Source of the DNA: Wenzhouxiangella sp. XN24 | GTDB lineage: Bacteria; Pseudomonadota; Gammaproteobacteria; Steroidobacterales; XN24 | Length of the DNA stretch: 64,000 bases | Assembly: GCF_011064545.1 (NCBI RefSeq) | Contig: NZ_JAAMFG010000017.1 | Location: 124,001 to 188,000, forward strand | Direction: 5' to 3' | Part shown: one piece after another, positions 54,284 to 61,988 of the stretch | How the letters are laid out: each line of letters opens with the position of its first letter | Position numbering within the stretch: the first letter of the stretch is position 1 | Notes under the pieces: model-generated | The model's input: only the letters and a program-made list of their open reading frames with translations | Told to the model about the DNA's origin: nothing | Database searches by the model: none | Position numbers and translations under genes: made by a program

Positions 54284-54995
54284 GTGGCGGCTGCTCCTGG
54301 TCGTTGTTCGGATCGATTTCCGCGGTTTCTTCGCTCGGGCCGGTCGCCGCCTGCTCGCCGGTCTCACCCGGCTGACGAGCGGCAGCCCGATCATTATCGC
54401 CGCCCGCGGGATCCCCACCGGCAGCCTCACTCTCCACAGACGGTGCGGACCCGGCGTCCGTCGCCGCCACGCCGCCCGCTGCCGTTCCCGCCGCCGCGTC
54501 GTCGGTCGCCGCGGCCTCCGCCGCCTCCAGTTGCTTTTTGAGCAGCCTGGCTGCGGCATGCTTCATGTCGGAGGTCACTATGTCGCCCAACGCCGGGTAG
54601 TTCCGGTAGTCGTCGATGTAGTCGTCGAGCTCGCTGATGACATTGAACTTCTCGCTGCGGAACAGCTTGCGCAGGGCCTGCTTGCGCAAGCCCGCGCTGA
54701 CGCGCGGCGACATGAAGGCACTGAAGTCCGAGTCCGGCGTCAGCGATTCGAGCGGCGGCATATCCTCGTCACCCGGCGGCTCGCCTTCGGCCTCGGGTGC
54801 AGGCGCGGGGGATGCTTCGGCCAAAGGCGCCTCTGCAGGTGCATCGGCGTGCTCCGCAGCCGGCGGCGCCTGCTCGGGCGCCTTGTTCTGCGCCTTGAGC
54901 CGGGACCAGCGACTGAGGAACGACTCCTCGTCCTTGTGCTCCTCGTCGGCAGGCGCCGCCGGCGCGCCTGGCCTGGCCTGTTCGCGATCAGCCAT
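54273..54995 (-). CDS. DUF3306 protein
   Basis: 240 residues. SFLSRWSRLKAQNKAPE opens the conserved region, and DEDMPPLESLTPDSDFSAFMSPRVSAGLRKQALRKLFRSEKFNVISELDDYIDDYRNYPALGDIVTSDMKHAAARLLKKQLE is the family core. It is surrounded by Ala/Pro/Glu-rich stretches that are probably disordered. Cytosolic. The family is known only as a companion of Mo/W formate dehydrogenases. Its end overlaps the next gene by 11 bp. Confidence 0.85.
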   Translation of the reverse strand: MADREQARPGAPAAPADEEHKDEESFLSRWSRLKAQNKAPEQAPPAAEHADAPAEAPLAEASPAPAPEAEGEPPGDEDMPPLESLTPDSDFSAFMSPRVSAGLRKQALRKLFRSEKFNVISELDDYIDDYRNYPALGDIVTSDMKHAAARLLKKQLEAAEAAATDDAAAGTAAGGVAATDAGSAPSVESEAAGGDPAGGDNDRAAARQPGETGEQAATGPSEETAEIDPNNDQEQPPRDA

Positions 54996-55001
54996 GGCGG
55001 A

Positions 55002-55490
55002 TCACTGCACTCCGTCGCCCGACAACTCGTCGCGGCGGCGCTTGCGCCGCTTCTGCGGCTTGAAATGCGTCATCACGAATTCTTCGAGCTGCGGAATGAT
55101 CTCGGCCGGGATCGGCACCGCGAACACCTTGCAATCCGCTTCCGTCGCACTGGTGGACTGATCATGGTCCGCGGTCACGGCGATGGGCAGCAGTTCGCCG
55201 CCCTCCTCCTCGCTGCAGATGATAAACAGCGAGGGCTCCGTTGCGGTCAGGTTGAACCAGTAGGTTTCCGCCGCATCGCGATAAAGCTCGAGCCGCAGGC
55301 CGTCCCACAAGTACTGCGCTACGCCGTCGGCCTCGCTGAGCAACTGGCGCCGCGCCTCGCCAGCGGCGAACCTTTCGCCCGCGAGAACCGCCACGCCTTC
55401 CCAGTTGAGGATCGTCCAGCCGGAACGGCTGATCTCCTTGCGAGCCAGCACGACCGCGACCGGGATATTTACCAGAGGTTGGAAACGCAT
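55002..55490 (-). CDS. DUF3305 protein
   Basis: 162 residues. PVAVVLARKEISRSGWTILNWEGVAVLAG and QYLWDGLRLELYRDAAETYWFNLTATEPSLFIIC are the family core. It ends with a basic tail KPQKRRKRRRDE. Leads the minus-strand group DUF3305, DUF3306, Fe-S protein, which lies upstream of the torD-fdh operon. Function unknown, but it always appears with formate dehydrogenase in the loci I recall. It is divergent from the HTH/PBP regulator. Confidence 0.85.
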   Translation of the reverse strand: MRFQPLVNIPVAVVLARKEISRSGWTILNWEGVAVLAGERFAAGEARRQLLSEADGVAQYLWDGLRLELYRDAAETYWFNLTATEPSLFIICSEEEGGELLPIAVTADHDQSTSATEADCKVFAVPIPAEIIPQLEEFVMTHFKPQKRRKRRRDELSGDGVQ

Positions 55491-55642
55491 ATCTTGAAGG
55501 CTGTCGTGGGGGTTCCGGGGGCGGAATCTTCTCGGACAGATAGACTACCAGTTCGATCTGCGTCCTGCTTGCACTTTCCTGAGTCCTTCAAGCATACGGA
55601 ATGTTTCTTGCATGACTCAAGTGCCTGCGATCTGGGTCTTTG

Positions 55643-55664
55643 GCTCCTTTGATCAGGAGCTTTT
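55643..55664 (+). promoter_or_regulatory. Hairpin plus T-run in the leader of the HTH/PBP regulator
   Basis: GCTCCT (55643-55648) and AGGAGC (55655-55660) pair around TTGATC and are followed by TTTT, 15 bases before ATG 55679. It could be a weak attenuator, or an operator of the regulator. The second arm contains AGGAG, a second ribosome-binding-like sequence that the hairpin would hide. Confidence 0.4.
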
Positions 55665-55678
55665 CGCCGGAGGAAGAC

Positions 55679-56629
55679 ATGAGCCGTGCCATCATCGAGA
55701 ATCCCGCAGCGGGCGCTCCGGACGCCGCGGTTACGCGAGGCGACGACCTGCCGCGCTTCATGAGCGTCAAGCAGGTCGCCCGTTACCTCCAGGTCAACGA
55801 AAAAAAAGTCTACGCGCTGGTCGCGGACAACATCATTCCAGCCACCAAGGTGACGGGCAAATGGCTGTTTCCCCGCGACCTGGTGGACCAGTGGCTGCTC
55901 GAATCGAGTCATGGGGGCCTGCTGACGGACCGGATGCTCATCGCGGGCAGCGACGACCCGGTGATCTATCGCGCCATCATGCACGTGGCGAACGAGGTGC
56001 AGGCGCGCGCCCTGATCAGCTACACCTCGACCGGCACCCAGCTGGGACTGTCCCTGCTTGCCCGGCGGCGTGCCGACATCTGCGGCATCCACTGGGGGCC
56101 GGCGGAAGAGAGCCAGCAGCGCCACCCGGCCTTGCTCAAACAGCATCCGCCGCACAATGACTGGATTCTCGTGCGCATCTTTCTTCGCGAACAGGGCCTG
56201 ATGGTCGCCCCCGGGCTGGCCGGCAGCGATCCCGAGCAACTTTTTGCCCGGGAAAACCGCTGGGTGATGCGCCAGGAGGGTGCCGGCTCGCAACGCTTCC
56301 TGCAGGAGGTCGTCACGCGCCACGGGCTCGACCCGGCCGCGCGCCGCGTCACGTCCATGGCCTATTCCGAACGCGACGCGGCGTCCGCACTGGCGATGGG
56401 CTACGCCGACGTGGGCATCGGCATCCGCGCTGCAGCGACGGAATTCGGGCTCGACTTCATCCCGATCGGCTGGGAGGCCTTCGATTTCGCGATGCACCGC
56501 GGCATGTTCTTCCGGACGCTCTTCCAGAAGTTGATCGATTACCTGCGTGGCAGCGAGTGTCGCCGTCTCGCGCAGAAATTCGGCGGTTACGACTTCGGCC
56601 AGACCGGCAACCTGGTCTGGCCGGTGTAG
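55679..56629 (+). CDS. Excisionase-type HTH regulator with periplasmic-binding-protein-like (PBP_like) domain
   Basis: 316 residues from ATG 55679, with GGAGGA just upstream. The HTH segment is FMSVKQVARYLQVNEKKVYALVADNIIPATKVTGKWLFPRDLVDQWL (about residues 28-75). The rest is a PBP_like domain of the kind seen fused to MoeA: RMLIAGSDDPVIYRAIMHVAN, SYTSTGTQLGLSLLARRRADICGIHWGP, GAGSQRFLQEVV and MGYADVGIGIRAAATEFGLDFIPIGWEAFDFA. It probably senses molybdate or tungstate and controls the flanking formate dehydrogenase or transport genes. Confidence 0.85.
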   Translation: MSRAIIENPAAGAPDAAVTRGDDLPRFMSVKQVARYLQVNEKKVYALVADNIIPATKVTGKWLFPRDLVDQWLLESSHGGLLTDRMLIAGSDDPVIYRAIMHVANEVQARALISYTSTGTQLGLSLLARRRADICGIHWGPAEESQQRHPALLKQHPPHNDWILVRIFLREQGLMVAPGLAGSDPEQLFARENRWVMRQEGAGSQRFLQEVVTRHGLDPAARRVTSMAYSERDAASALAMGYADVGIGIRAAATEFGLDFIPIGWEAFDFAMHRGMFFRTLFQKLIDYLRGSECRRLAQKFGGYDFGQTGNLVWPV

Positions 56630-56665
56630 GCCGGCCTCCGCCCCCGTCTCGGAGAGCGGCAGCGG

Positions 56666-56887
56666 TCAGGACAATTCCAGCTCCCCGTCGATCTCCCGCT
56701 CGATACCGAGCGCCGGCAACTGCAGCGTGACCTTCGCGGCCACCGTGGTGCCCGGACCCAGCCGCCCCGCAGCCACGGCTTCCCGGATCGCGGCCTCTAT
56801 CTCACGTTGCGAAGTGATGCCCACCACCTTGAGGAACTTGCGGATCTCCAGGTTGAACTTGTCTTCGTCGAGCGCGGCTGTCGTCAT
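56666..56887 (-). CDS. DUF6494-like small protein
   Basis: 73 residues: DEDKFNLEIRKFLKVVGITSQREIEAAIREAVAAGRLGPGTTVAAKVTLQLPALGIEREIDGELELS. Two helices and a beta hairpin are likely. It matches the small family often found near Mo-enzyme or tungstate genes. There is a strong AGGAG before ATG 56887. Encoded just downstream of the sigma-54 activator, on the same strand. Confidence 0.75.
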   Translation of the reverse strand: MTTAALDEDKFNLEIRKFLKVVGITSQREIEAAIREAVAAGRLGPGTTVAAKVTLQLPALGIEREIDGELELS

Positions 56888-56933
56888 CTTGTGTTCTCCT
56901 CGATAGGGGTCAATCGATAGGGGTGAATCGTGT

Positions 56934-58310
56934 TCAGGCGGACTCGGTGTTGCCCGGCCCGAGCTGCATGCGCCGTTCCAGCGTCTTGCGGGAGATGCCC
57001 AGGCGGCGGGCGGCAGCTGACTTGTTGCCGCCCAGCGCGTTCAGAACGCGCGCCATGTGGTGTTCTTTGACTTCTTCGAGCGTCCAGTCGAGAGGATACT
57101 CGGCAACCGGTCTCGGCGCCTCCTGTTCCGCCGGCGCGAGCTGCTCGGTGGCCAGCGCGCCGAGCATCAGGCTCCGTTCGACGAAATTCTTGAGTTCCCG
57201 GACATTGCCGCGCCAGGCATGGTCCTGCAGGCGCGCGATGGCACGCGTGTCGAGGGCCAGCGGTTCCACGCCGAGCCGGGCCGAAAGCACGCCCATGAAA
57301 TGCCGGGCGAGGGTCGCGATGTCGTCGAGCCGGTCCCGCAACGGTGGCAAATTGACCTGCGCCACGTTGAGACGGAAATACAGGTCCTCGCGAAAACGGC
57401 GCTCGCGCACCAGCGCCAGCAGATCGTGCTGGGTCGAAGCGACGATGCGCGCGTCGACCGGAATCTCCCGGTCGGATCCCACGGCCCTGATGGTGCCCTC
57501 CTCGAGGACGCGCAACAGCTTGACCTGCAGGGGAAACGGCATCTCGCTCACCTCGTCGAGGTACAACGTGCCGCCCCTGGCGGCGACGAACAATCCCTCG
57601 CGACCCTGGTGGGCGCTCGTGAATGCGCCCTTCGTGTGACCGAACAATTCACTTTCGAGCAACTCGGGGGCGATCGCGCCGCAATTCACGGCGACGAAGT
57701 CGCCCCGCCGGGTGCTGCAGGCGTGCAGCCAGCGGGCGACCAGCTCCTTCCCGGTGCCGGTCTCTCCCTCGATCAGGACCGTGCCGGGCAGAGGCGCAAT
57801 CCGCCGCACCAGGTCGCGGACCTGGCGCATCAGGGCGCTGTCCCCCACGAGCTCGCGCTCCCGCGCTTCCGCCGCGCCCGGATCGGGCAGCCGGGTCGGC
57901 GCACGCGCGGCCGGCCCCACCGCATGACGTTGCAATGCCGCGAGGAGCGCCTCGGTGACGATCGGCCATTCCAGGACATCCGCCGCTCCCCGACGCATCG
58001 CCTCGAGGACGGTTGCCGAATCAGCGGCCTCCAGGGCGAGCACGATGGCCTGCGCGGCGCCTTCGCGGCGCAGGCTGTCGATCCAGTCGAGCGCCGGAAT
58101 GTCCTCCAGCCCGCCGTCCACCACCAGGAACTCGAACTCGCAACGCGTCATCAGCCGCTTCGCCTTGAGCGCGTTCTCGGCGGAATCCACCAGGGCGACA
58201 TGCTTGCCCAGCGCAGCGCGCAGCCGGCTGCGTTCAGCCGGTCGTCCTCCGACGAGGAGCACGGAGGACGCCTTCAGTGATACCGGGCCGGCTGCGTTCG
58301 TCGAATCCAA
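56934..58310 (-). CDS. Sigma-54-dependent activator with degenerate receiver domain
   Basis: 458 residues from TTG 58310, chosen because CAGGAG lies eight bases upstream. An ATG at 58400 lacks this. Receiver-like residues 15-130 (SSVLLVGGRPAERSRL) lack the acidic pair after the first strand and the conserved Lys (VLEWPI), though an Asp is kept in FLVVDGGL. The AAA+ domain has GETGTGKELVARWLH, KGAFTSAHQGREGLF (GAFTSA instead of GAFTGA) and LYLDEVSEM. The Fis-type HTH is GGNKSAAARRLGISRKTLERRM. It probably activates the two sigma-54 promoters nearby by a phosphorylation-independent cue. Confidence 0.9.
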   Translation of the reverse strand: MDSTNAAGPVSLKASSVLLVGGRPAERSRLRAALGKHVALVDSAENALKAKRLMTRCEFEFLVVDGGLEDIPALDWIDSLRREGAAQAIVLALEAADSATVLEAMRRGAADVLEWPIVTEALLAALQRHAVGPAARAPTRLPDPGAAEARERELVGDSALMRQVRDLVRRIAPLPGTVLIEGETGTGKELVARWLHACSTRRGDFVAVNCGAIAPELLESELFGHTKGAFTSAHQGREGLFVAARGGTLYLDEVSEMPFPLQVKLLRVLEEGTIRAVGSDREIPVDARIVASTQHDLLALVRERRFREDLYFRLNVAQVNLPPLRDRLDDIATLARHFMGVLSARLGVEPLALDTRAIARLQDHAWRGNVRELKNFVERSLMLGALATEQLAPAEQEAPRPVAEYPLDWTLEEVKEHHMARVLNALGGNKSAAARRLGISRKTLERRMQLGPGNTESA

Positions 58311-58395
58311 GAAAAACACTCCTGGTGGGCGAAAATGAACGACAGGGAACAGATCGAACACGAGAAACGGAATGCTACGAGCTGGGTCATAAATA

Positions 58396-58461
58396 CGCAA
58401 TGCACAGGGCGTTTATGGTCTTTATTGTCGCAATGCGTCAATTTGACCAGTAGCATTTGCG
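58396..58461. promoter_or_regulatory. Candidate upstream activator sites for the tup promoter
   Basis: CGCAATGC occurs at 58396-58403 and 58429-58436, with an inverted near copy GCATTTGCG at 58453-58461. A dyad GTCAATTTGAC (58437-58447) sits between the last two. They lie 45-110 bp upstream of the sigma-54 box, a normal position for enhancer sites. Binding by the adjacent activator is inferred. Confidence 0.45.
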
Positions 58462-58505
58462 AAGCGAGAGATAAAGGGTGACACAGACCGAGCGCAAAGG
58501 GAAAA

Positions 58506-58521
58506 TGGCATTGCAATTGCA
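58506..58521 (+). promoter_or_regulatory. Putative sigma-54 promoter of the tup-mob-moe operon
   Basis: TGGCATTGCAATTGCA matches TGGCAC-N5-TTGCA with a single mismatch and exact -24/-12 spacing. The predicted start is near 58532, 44 bases before ATG 58576. It lies in the divergent region from the sigma-54 activator gene. Confidence 0.7.
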
Positions 58522-58575
58522 TGGACTCGCCGGGCAAAAGCCACCGTTGAATTCCCAGGACATCCCACCGATCGC

Positions 58576-59280
58576 ATGAACGACATCTCCAGCGCTTTCG
58601 CGATGGCGGCGAAACTGGTTTTCGGACTCGATCCCGAGCTCGTGGCCATCGTGCTGCTGTCGCTGCAGGTCAGCGTGGGGGCCGTGTTGCTCGCCACGCT
58701 GGTGGCCCTGCCGCTCGGCGCGGTGGTCGGGATGTTCCGCTTCCCGGGCCGACGGGCGGTCACGATCTCGCTGAATGCGCTGATGGGCCTCCCGCCGGTG
58801 GTGGTCGGCCTGCTGGTCTACATGATGCTGTCGCGCAGCGGGCCGCTTGGCGAATTCGGCCTGCTGTTCACGCCCGCCGCCATGATCATCGCGCAGTTCG
58901 TGCTCGTGGTCCCCATCATCGCGGCTTTGACCCGCCAGACCATCGAAGACCTGCACGAGGAGTACGACGAGTACCTGCGCTCGATGGACGCCAGCCGCCT
59001 GGACAGCATCGCCACGCTCTTGTGGGACGGCCGCTTCCGGTTGCTGACCGCGATCCTGGCGGGCTTCGGGCGCGCGATCGCCGAGGTGGGCGCGGTGCTG
59101 ATCGTCGGCGGAAACATTCTCCACCACACCCGCGTCATGACGACCAGCATCGCCCTGGAGACCAGCAAGGGAAACCTCGCGCTGGCATTGGCGCTCGGCC
59201 TGATCCTCATCGTGATCGCGGCCGCCATCAATGCCGCCGCAACACTCGTCGGGGAGGTGGCCCATCGTCGCTACGCCTGA
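58576..59280 (+). CDS. tupB: Tungstate-type ABC transporter permease
   Basis: 234 residues with five to six membrane spans, such as LVAIVLLSLQVSVGAVLLATLVALPLG and ALMGLPPVVVGLLVYMML. The permease cytoplasmic loop is EEYDEYLRSMDASRLDSIATLLWDGRFRLLTAILAGFGRAIAEVGAVLIVGGNI. The pattern NALMGLPPVVVGL with GRAIAEVGAVLIVGGN is the TupB/WtpB-like group rather than ModB. It imports tungstate or molybdate. No tupA binding-protein gene is found in this window. Confidence 0.85.
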   Translation: MNDISSAFAMAAKLVFGLDPELVAIVLLSLQVSVGAVLLATLVALPLGAVVGMFRFPGRRAVTISLNALMGLPPVVVGLLVYMMLSRSGPLGEFGLLFTPAAMIIAQFVLVVPIIAALTRQTIEDLHEEYDEYLRSMDASRLDSIATLLWDGRFRLLTAILAGFGRAIAEVGAVLIVGGNILHHTRVMTTSIALETSKGNLALALALGLILIVIAAAINAAATLVGEVAHRRYA

Positions 59281-59341
59281 CCATCGCGGCGCCACGCCCG
59301 GGACCTCGCCAGGTGCGGTGTCCGGCGTCCACACCGCGCTG

Positions 59342-60046
59342 ATGCCGCTCGAAGTCCGTGGACTCCGTTTCGTCATGGGCGAGAAACGGATACTCGACGA
59401 CGTTTCCTTCGTCATCGGCCACACTGCACGCACCGTCGTGCTGGGCCCGAACGGCGCGGGCAAAAGCGTGCTTTTGAAACTCTGCCACGGTTTGCTGCGC
59501 CCCACGGCGGGCAGCATCAGCTGGAGCGGCCGTACGCCCGCCCAGGACCGCCGGCGGCGCGGCATGGTGTTCCAGCGCCCGGTCCTGCTGCGGCGCTCGG
59601 TCGCGGCCAACCTGCGCCACGGCCTTCGCCTGCATGGCGTGGTGCGCACGCGGCAGTCGGCGCTGGCGCGCGAAGCGCTGCAGGCGGCCGGCCTCGAGGA
59701 CAAGGCGGAGCAGTCCGCCCGCACCTTGTCGGGCGGCGAGCAGCAGCGACTCGCCATGGCGCGCGCCTGGGTCCTGCGACCCGAGGTGTTGCTCCTCGAC
59801 GAACCCACCGCCAACCTGGACCCGGCGGCGACCCGCAGCATCGAGCAACTGATCCGCGGCTTTGAGGCCGCCGGGACGCATGTCATCATGACGACGCACG
59901 ACATCGGCCAGGCACGGCGTCTGGCGACCGACGTGCTTTTCATTCACCATGGCCGGTTGCTGGAGCATTCGCCGGCGGAGCGATTTTTCGCTGCGCCGTC
60001 AAGCCCGGCTGCCGCGCAATTCATCAGGGGAGACCTGCTCGCTTGA
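59342..60046 (+). CDS. tupC: Tungstate-type ABC transporter ATP-binding protein
   Basis: 234 residues if started at ATG 59342 (MPLEVRGLRFVMGEKRIL), which fits the usual N-terminus. GTG 59318 or ATG 59231 are alternatives, none with a clear ribosome site. Walker A LGPNGAGKSVLLKLCHG, Q-loop GMVFQRPVLLRRSV, signature LSGGEQQRLAMARA, Walker B LLLDEPTANLDPA and the switch His TTHDIGQA are all present. No ModC-type TOBE domain follows. It powers import through tupB. Confidence 0.88.
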   Translation: MPLEVRGLRFVMGEKRILDDVSFVIGHTARTVVLGPNGAGKSVLLKLCHGLLRPTAGSISWSGRTPAQDRRRRGMVFQRPVLLRRSVAANLRHGLRLHGVVRTRQSALAREALQAAGLEDKAEQSARTLSGGEQQRLAMARAWVLRPEVLLLDEPTANLDPAATRSIEQLIRGFEAAGTHVIMTTHDIGQARRLATDVLFIHHGRLLEHSPAERFFAAPSSPAAAQFIRGDLLA

Positions 60047-60660
60047 ACTCACGCCGCAAGCTTCCTGTGACGGCCGTCATCCTCGCCGGTGGCCGCGCCA
60101 CGCGCATGGGCGGCACGGACAAGGGCCTGGTGGAGCTTTGCGGGCGCCCGATGATCGAGCACGTCCTGGCGGCCCTCGAGCCCCAGGTCGAGCACATGGT
60201 CATCAATGCCAATCGCAATCTCGAACGTTACGCCGCGTTCGGCCGTCCCGTGGTGACCGATGCCGACGGGGCGTTCCTCGGTCCCCTGGCCGGCCTCTCG
60301 GCAGGCCTGGGCGCCGCCACCACCGATCTCGTGCTGACGGTGCCGTGCGACTGTCCCCTGCTCGTCCCTGATCTTGCCCACCGCCTCCACGCGGCAATGC
60401 AGCAACAGGATGCGGAGATCGCGGTCCCGTTCGACGGTGAACGGCTGCAACCGGTGTTCGCGCTGGTGCAGCGCAAGCTCGCCGACAGCCTGGCGGCCTA
60501 TCTCGCGGCCGGCGACCGCAAGATCGATCTCTGGTTCGCCCGGCATCGCCTGGCCCGGGTAGACTTCTCGGATTGCCCGGAAAACTTCGTCAACGTGAAC
60601 GACCCGGCGGAGCGCAGCGCGCTGGAAGCCCGGCTCATGGCCGGAGACCCAGGCGCCTGA
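60043..60660 (+). CDS. mobA: Molybdenum cofactor guanylyltransferase
   Basis: 205 residues from TTG 60043, which overlaps the tupC stop (TTGA). VTAVILAGGRATRMGGTDKGLVEL is the GTP-binding signature. VTDADGAFLGPLAGLSAGL and LTVPCDCPLLVPDLAHRL supply the Mg-binding Asp residues. The C-terminus NVNDPAERSALEARL is typical. It attaches GMP to Mo-molybdopterin to make the MGD cofactor that the formate dehydrogenase needs. Confidence 0.94.
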   Translation: MNSRRKLPVTAVILAGGRATRMGGTDKGLVELCGRPMIEHVLAALEPQVEHMVINANRNLERYAAFGRPVVTDADGAFLGPLAGLSAGLGAATTDLVLTVPCDCPLLVPDLAHRLHAAMQQQDAEIAVPFDGERLQPVFALVQRKLADSLAAYLAAGDRKIDLWFARHRLARVDFSDCPENFVNVNDPAERSALEARLMAGDPGA

Positions 60661-60694
60661 CGGGACCGGGTCCAGTCACGGCCAGGAACAGACT

Positions 60695-61951
60695 ATGAAA
60701 CACCAGAACGCCGGTTGCGGCGGACATGACGATGCGGCCCAGACGCTGCAACAGGCGCTGGCGCGGATCACCGCGGAGATCAGCCCGGTGGAGGGCTTCG
60801 AGCTGCTCGCCACGCGCGATGCGCTCGACCGCGTGCTGTATGCGCCGATTCACTCGACAGTCGATGTCCCCGCCCACACGAACTCCGCGATGGACGGCTA
60901 TGCGCTCGCAGGGGCACAACTGCCCGGCGACGGCTCCCGCGCGTTCCGCGTGATCGGCACGGCATGGGCCGGACGGCCGTTCGACGGCACGGCGGGCGAA
61001 GGCGAATGCGTGCGCATCATGACCGGGGCCACGGTGCCCGCCGGCACCGACACGGTCGTCATGCAGGAACAGGTGCAGCGCGAAAGCGACACCGCGATCA
61101 TCGGTACGGGCCACAAGCCCGGCCAGAACGTTCGCTTCGCCGGCGAGGACCTCAAGGCCGGCGCGATCGCCCTGGACGCGGGCGTGTTGCTGCGCCCGGC
61201 CCATCTCGGCCTGATCGCCTCGCTCGGCGTCGGCGAGGTGCGCGTGCGGCGCCGCCCGCGGGTTGCGTTCTTCTCGACCGGCGACGAGCTCGCCTCGATC
61301 GGCGAAACGCTCGGCCCCGGGCAGATCTACGACAGCAACCGCTACACGCTGTACGGCATGCTGCAGCGGCTCGGCGTGGAGGTGATCGACCTCGGCGTGG
61401 TGCGCGACCGGCGCGAGGACCTCGAACAGGCCTTCCTGGCGGCGGCCGCGCAAGCCGACGCGGTCATCACCTCCGGCGGCGTATCGGTGGGCGAGGCGGA
61501 TTTCGTCACCGAGACCCTCGACCGGATCGGCGAAGTCGGTTTCTGGACCGTGGCCATCAAGCCCGGTCGGCCGATCGCCTTCGGCCGGGTCGGCGGCGCG
61601 CTGTTTTTCGGCCTGCCGGGCAACCCCGTCTCCGTCATGGTGACGTTCTACCAGCTGGTGCAGCCGGCGCTGCAACGGCTCAAGGGACTCACGGCGCCGG
61701 AGATCGTGCCGCGGGTGACCGCCACGCTCACCACGCCGTTGCGCAAGAAGGCGGGGCGTCGCGAATTCCAGCGCGGCCTGTTGAGTGTCGCAGCGGACGG
61801 CGGCTACCGCGTCGAAGCCACGGGGCGACAGGGGTCCGGTATTCTGCGCTCCATGGCCCACGCCAACTGTTTCATCGTGTTGCCCGAGGACTGCGGCTCG
61901 CTGGACGCAGAGACCGAAGTCGAAGTCCAGCCTTTTGCAGCGCTGTGTTGA
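60695..61951 (+). CDS. moeA: Molybdopterin molybdenumtransferase
   Basis: 418 residues. DVPAHTNSAMDGYAL carries the active-site region, and VRIMTGATVPAGTDTVVMQEQV the conserved MTGA. VAFFSTGDELASIGETLGPGQIYDSNRYTLYGML, ITSGGVSVGEADFVTETL and FGLPGNPVSVMVTFYQLVQPAL complete the family. It inserts molybdate, or tungstate, into adenylated molybdopterin. Same operon as tupBC and mobA. Confidence 0.95.
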   Translation: MKHQNAGCGGHDDAAQTLQQALARITAEISPVEGFELLATRDALDRVLYAPIHSTVDVPAHTNSAMDGYALAGAQLPGDGSRAFRVIGTAWAGRPFDGTAGEGECVRIMTGATVPAGTDTVVMQEQVQRESDTAIIGTGHKPGQNVRFAGEDLKAGAIALDAGVLLRPAHLGLIASLGVGEVRVRRRPRVAFFSTGDELASIGETLGPGQIYDSNRYTLYGMLQRLGVEVIDLGVVRDRREDLEQAFLAAAAQADAVITSGGVSVGEADFVTETLDRIGEVGFWTVAIKPGRPIAFGRVGGALFFGLPGNPVSVMVTFYQLVQPALQRLKGLTAPEIVPRVTATLTTPLRKKAGRREFQRGLLSVAADGGYRVEATGRQGSGILRSMAHANCFIVLPEDCGSLDAETEVEVQPFAALC

Positions 61952-61988
61952 AACTCACTCCTTGAAATCGATCACGAGCAACCCGAAC

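Noticed and set aside
55491-55678. Sigma-54 promoter for the DUF3305 group (GGCACTTGAGTCATGC on the minus strand)
   Set aside because: GG to GC spacing is two bases too long for the -24/-12 rule.
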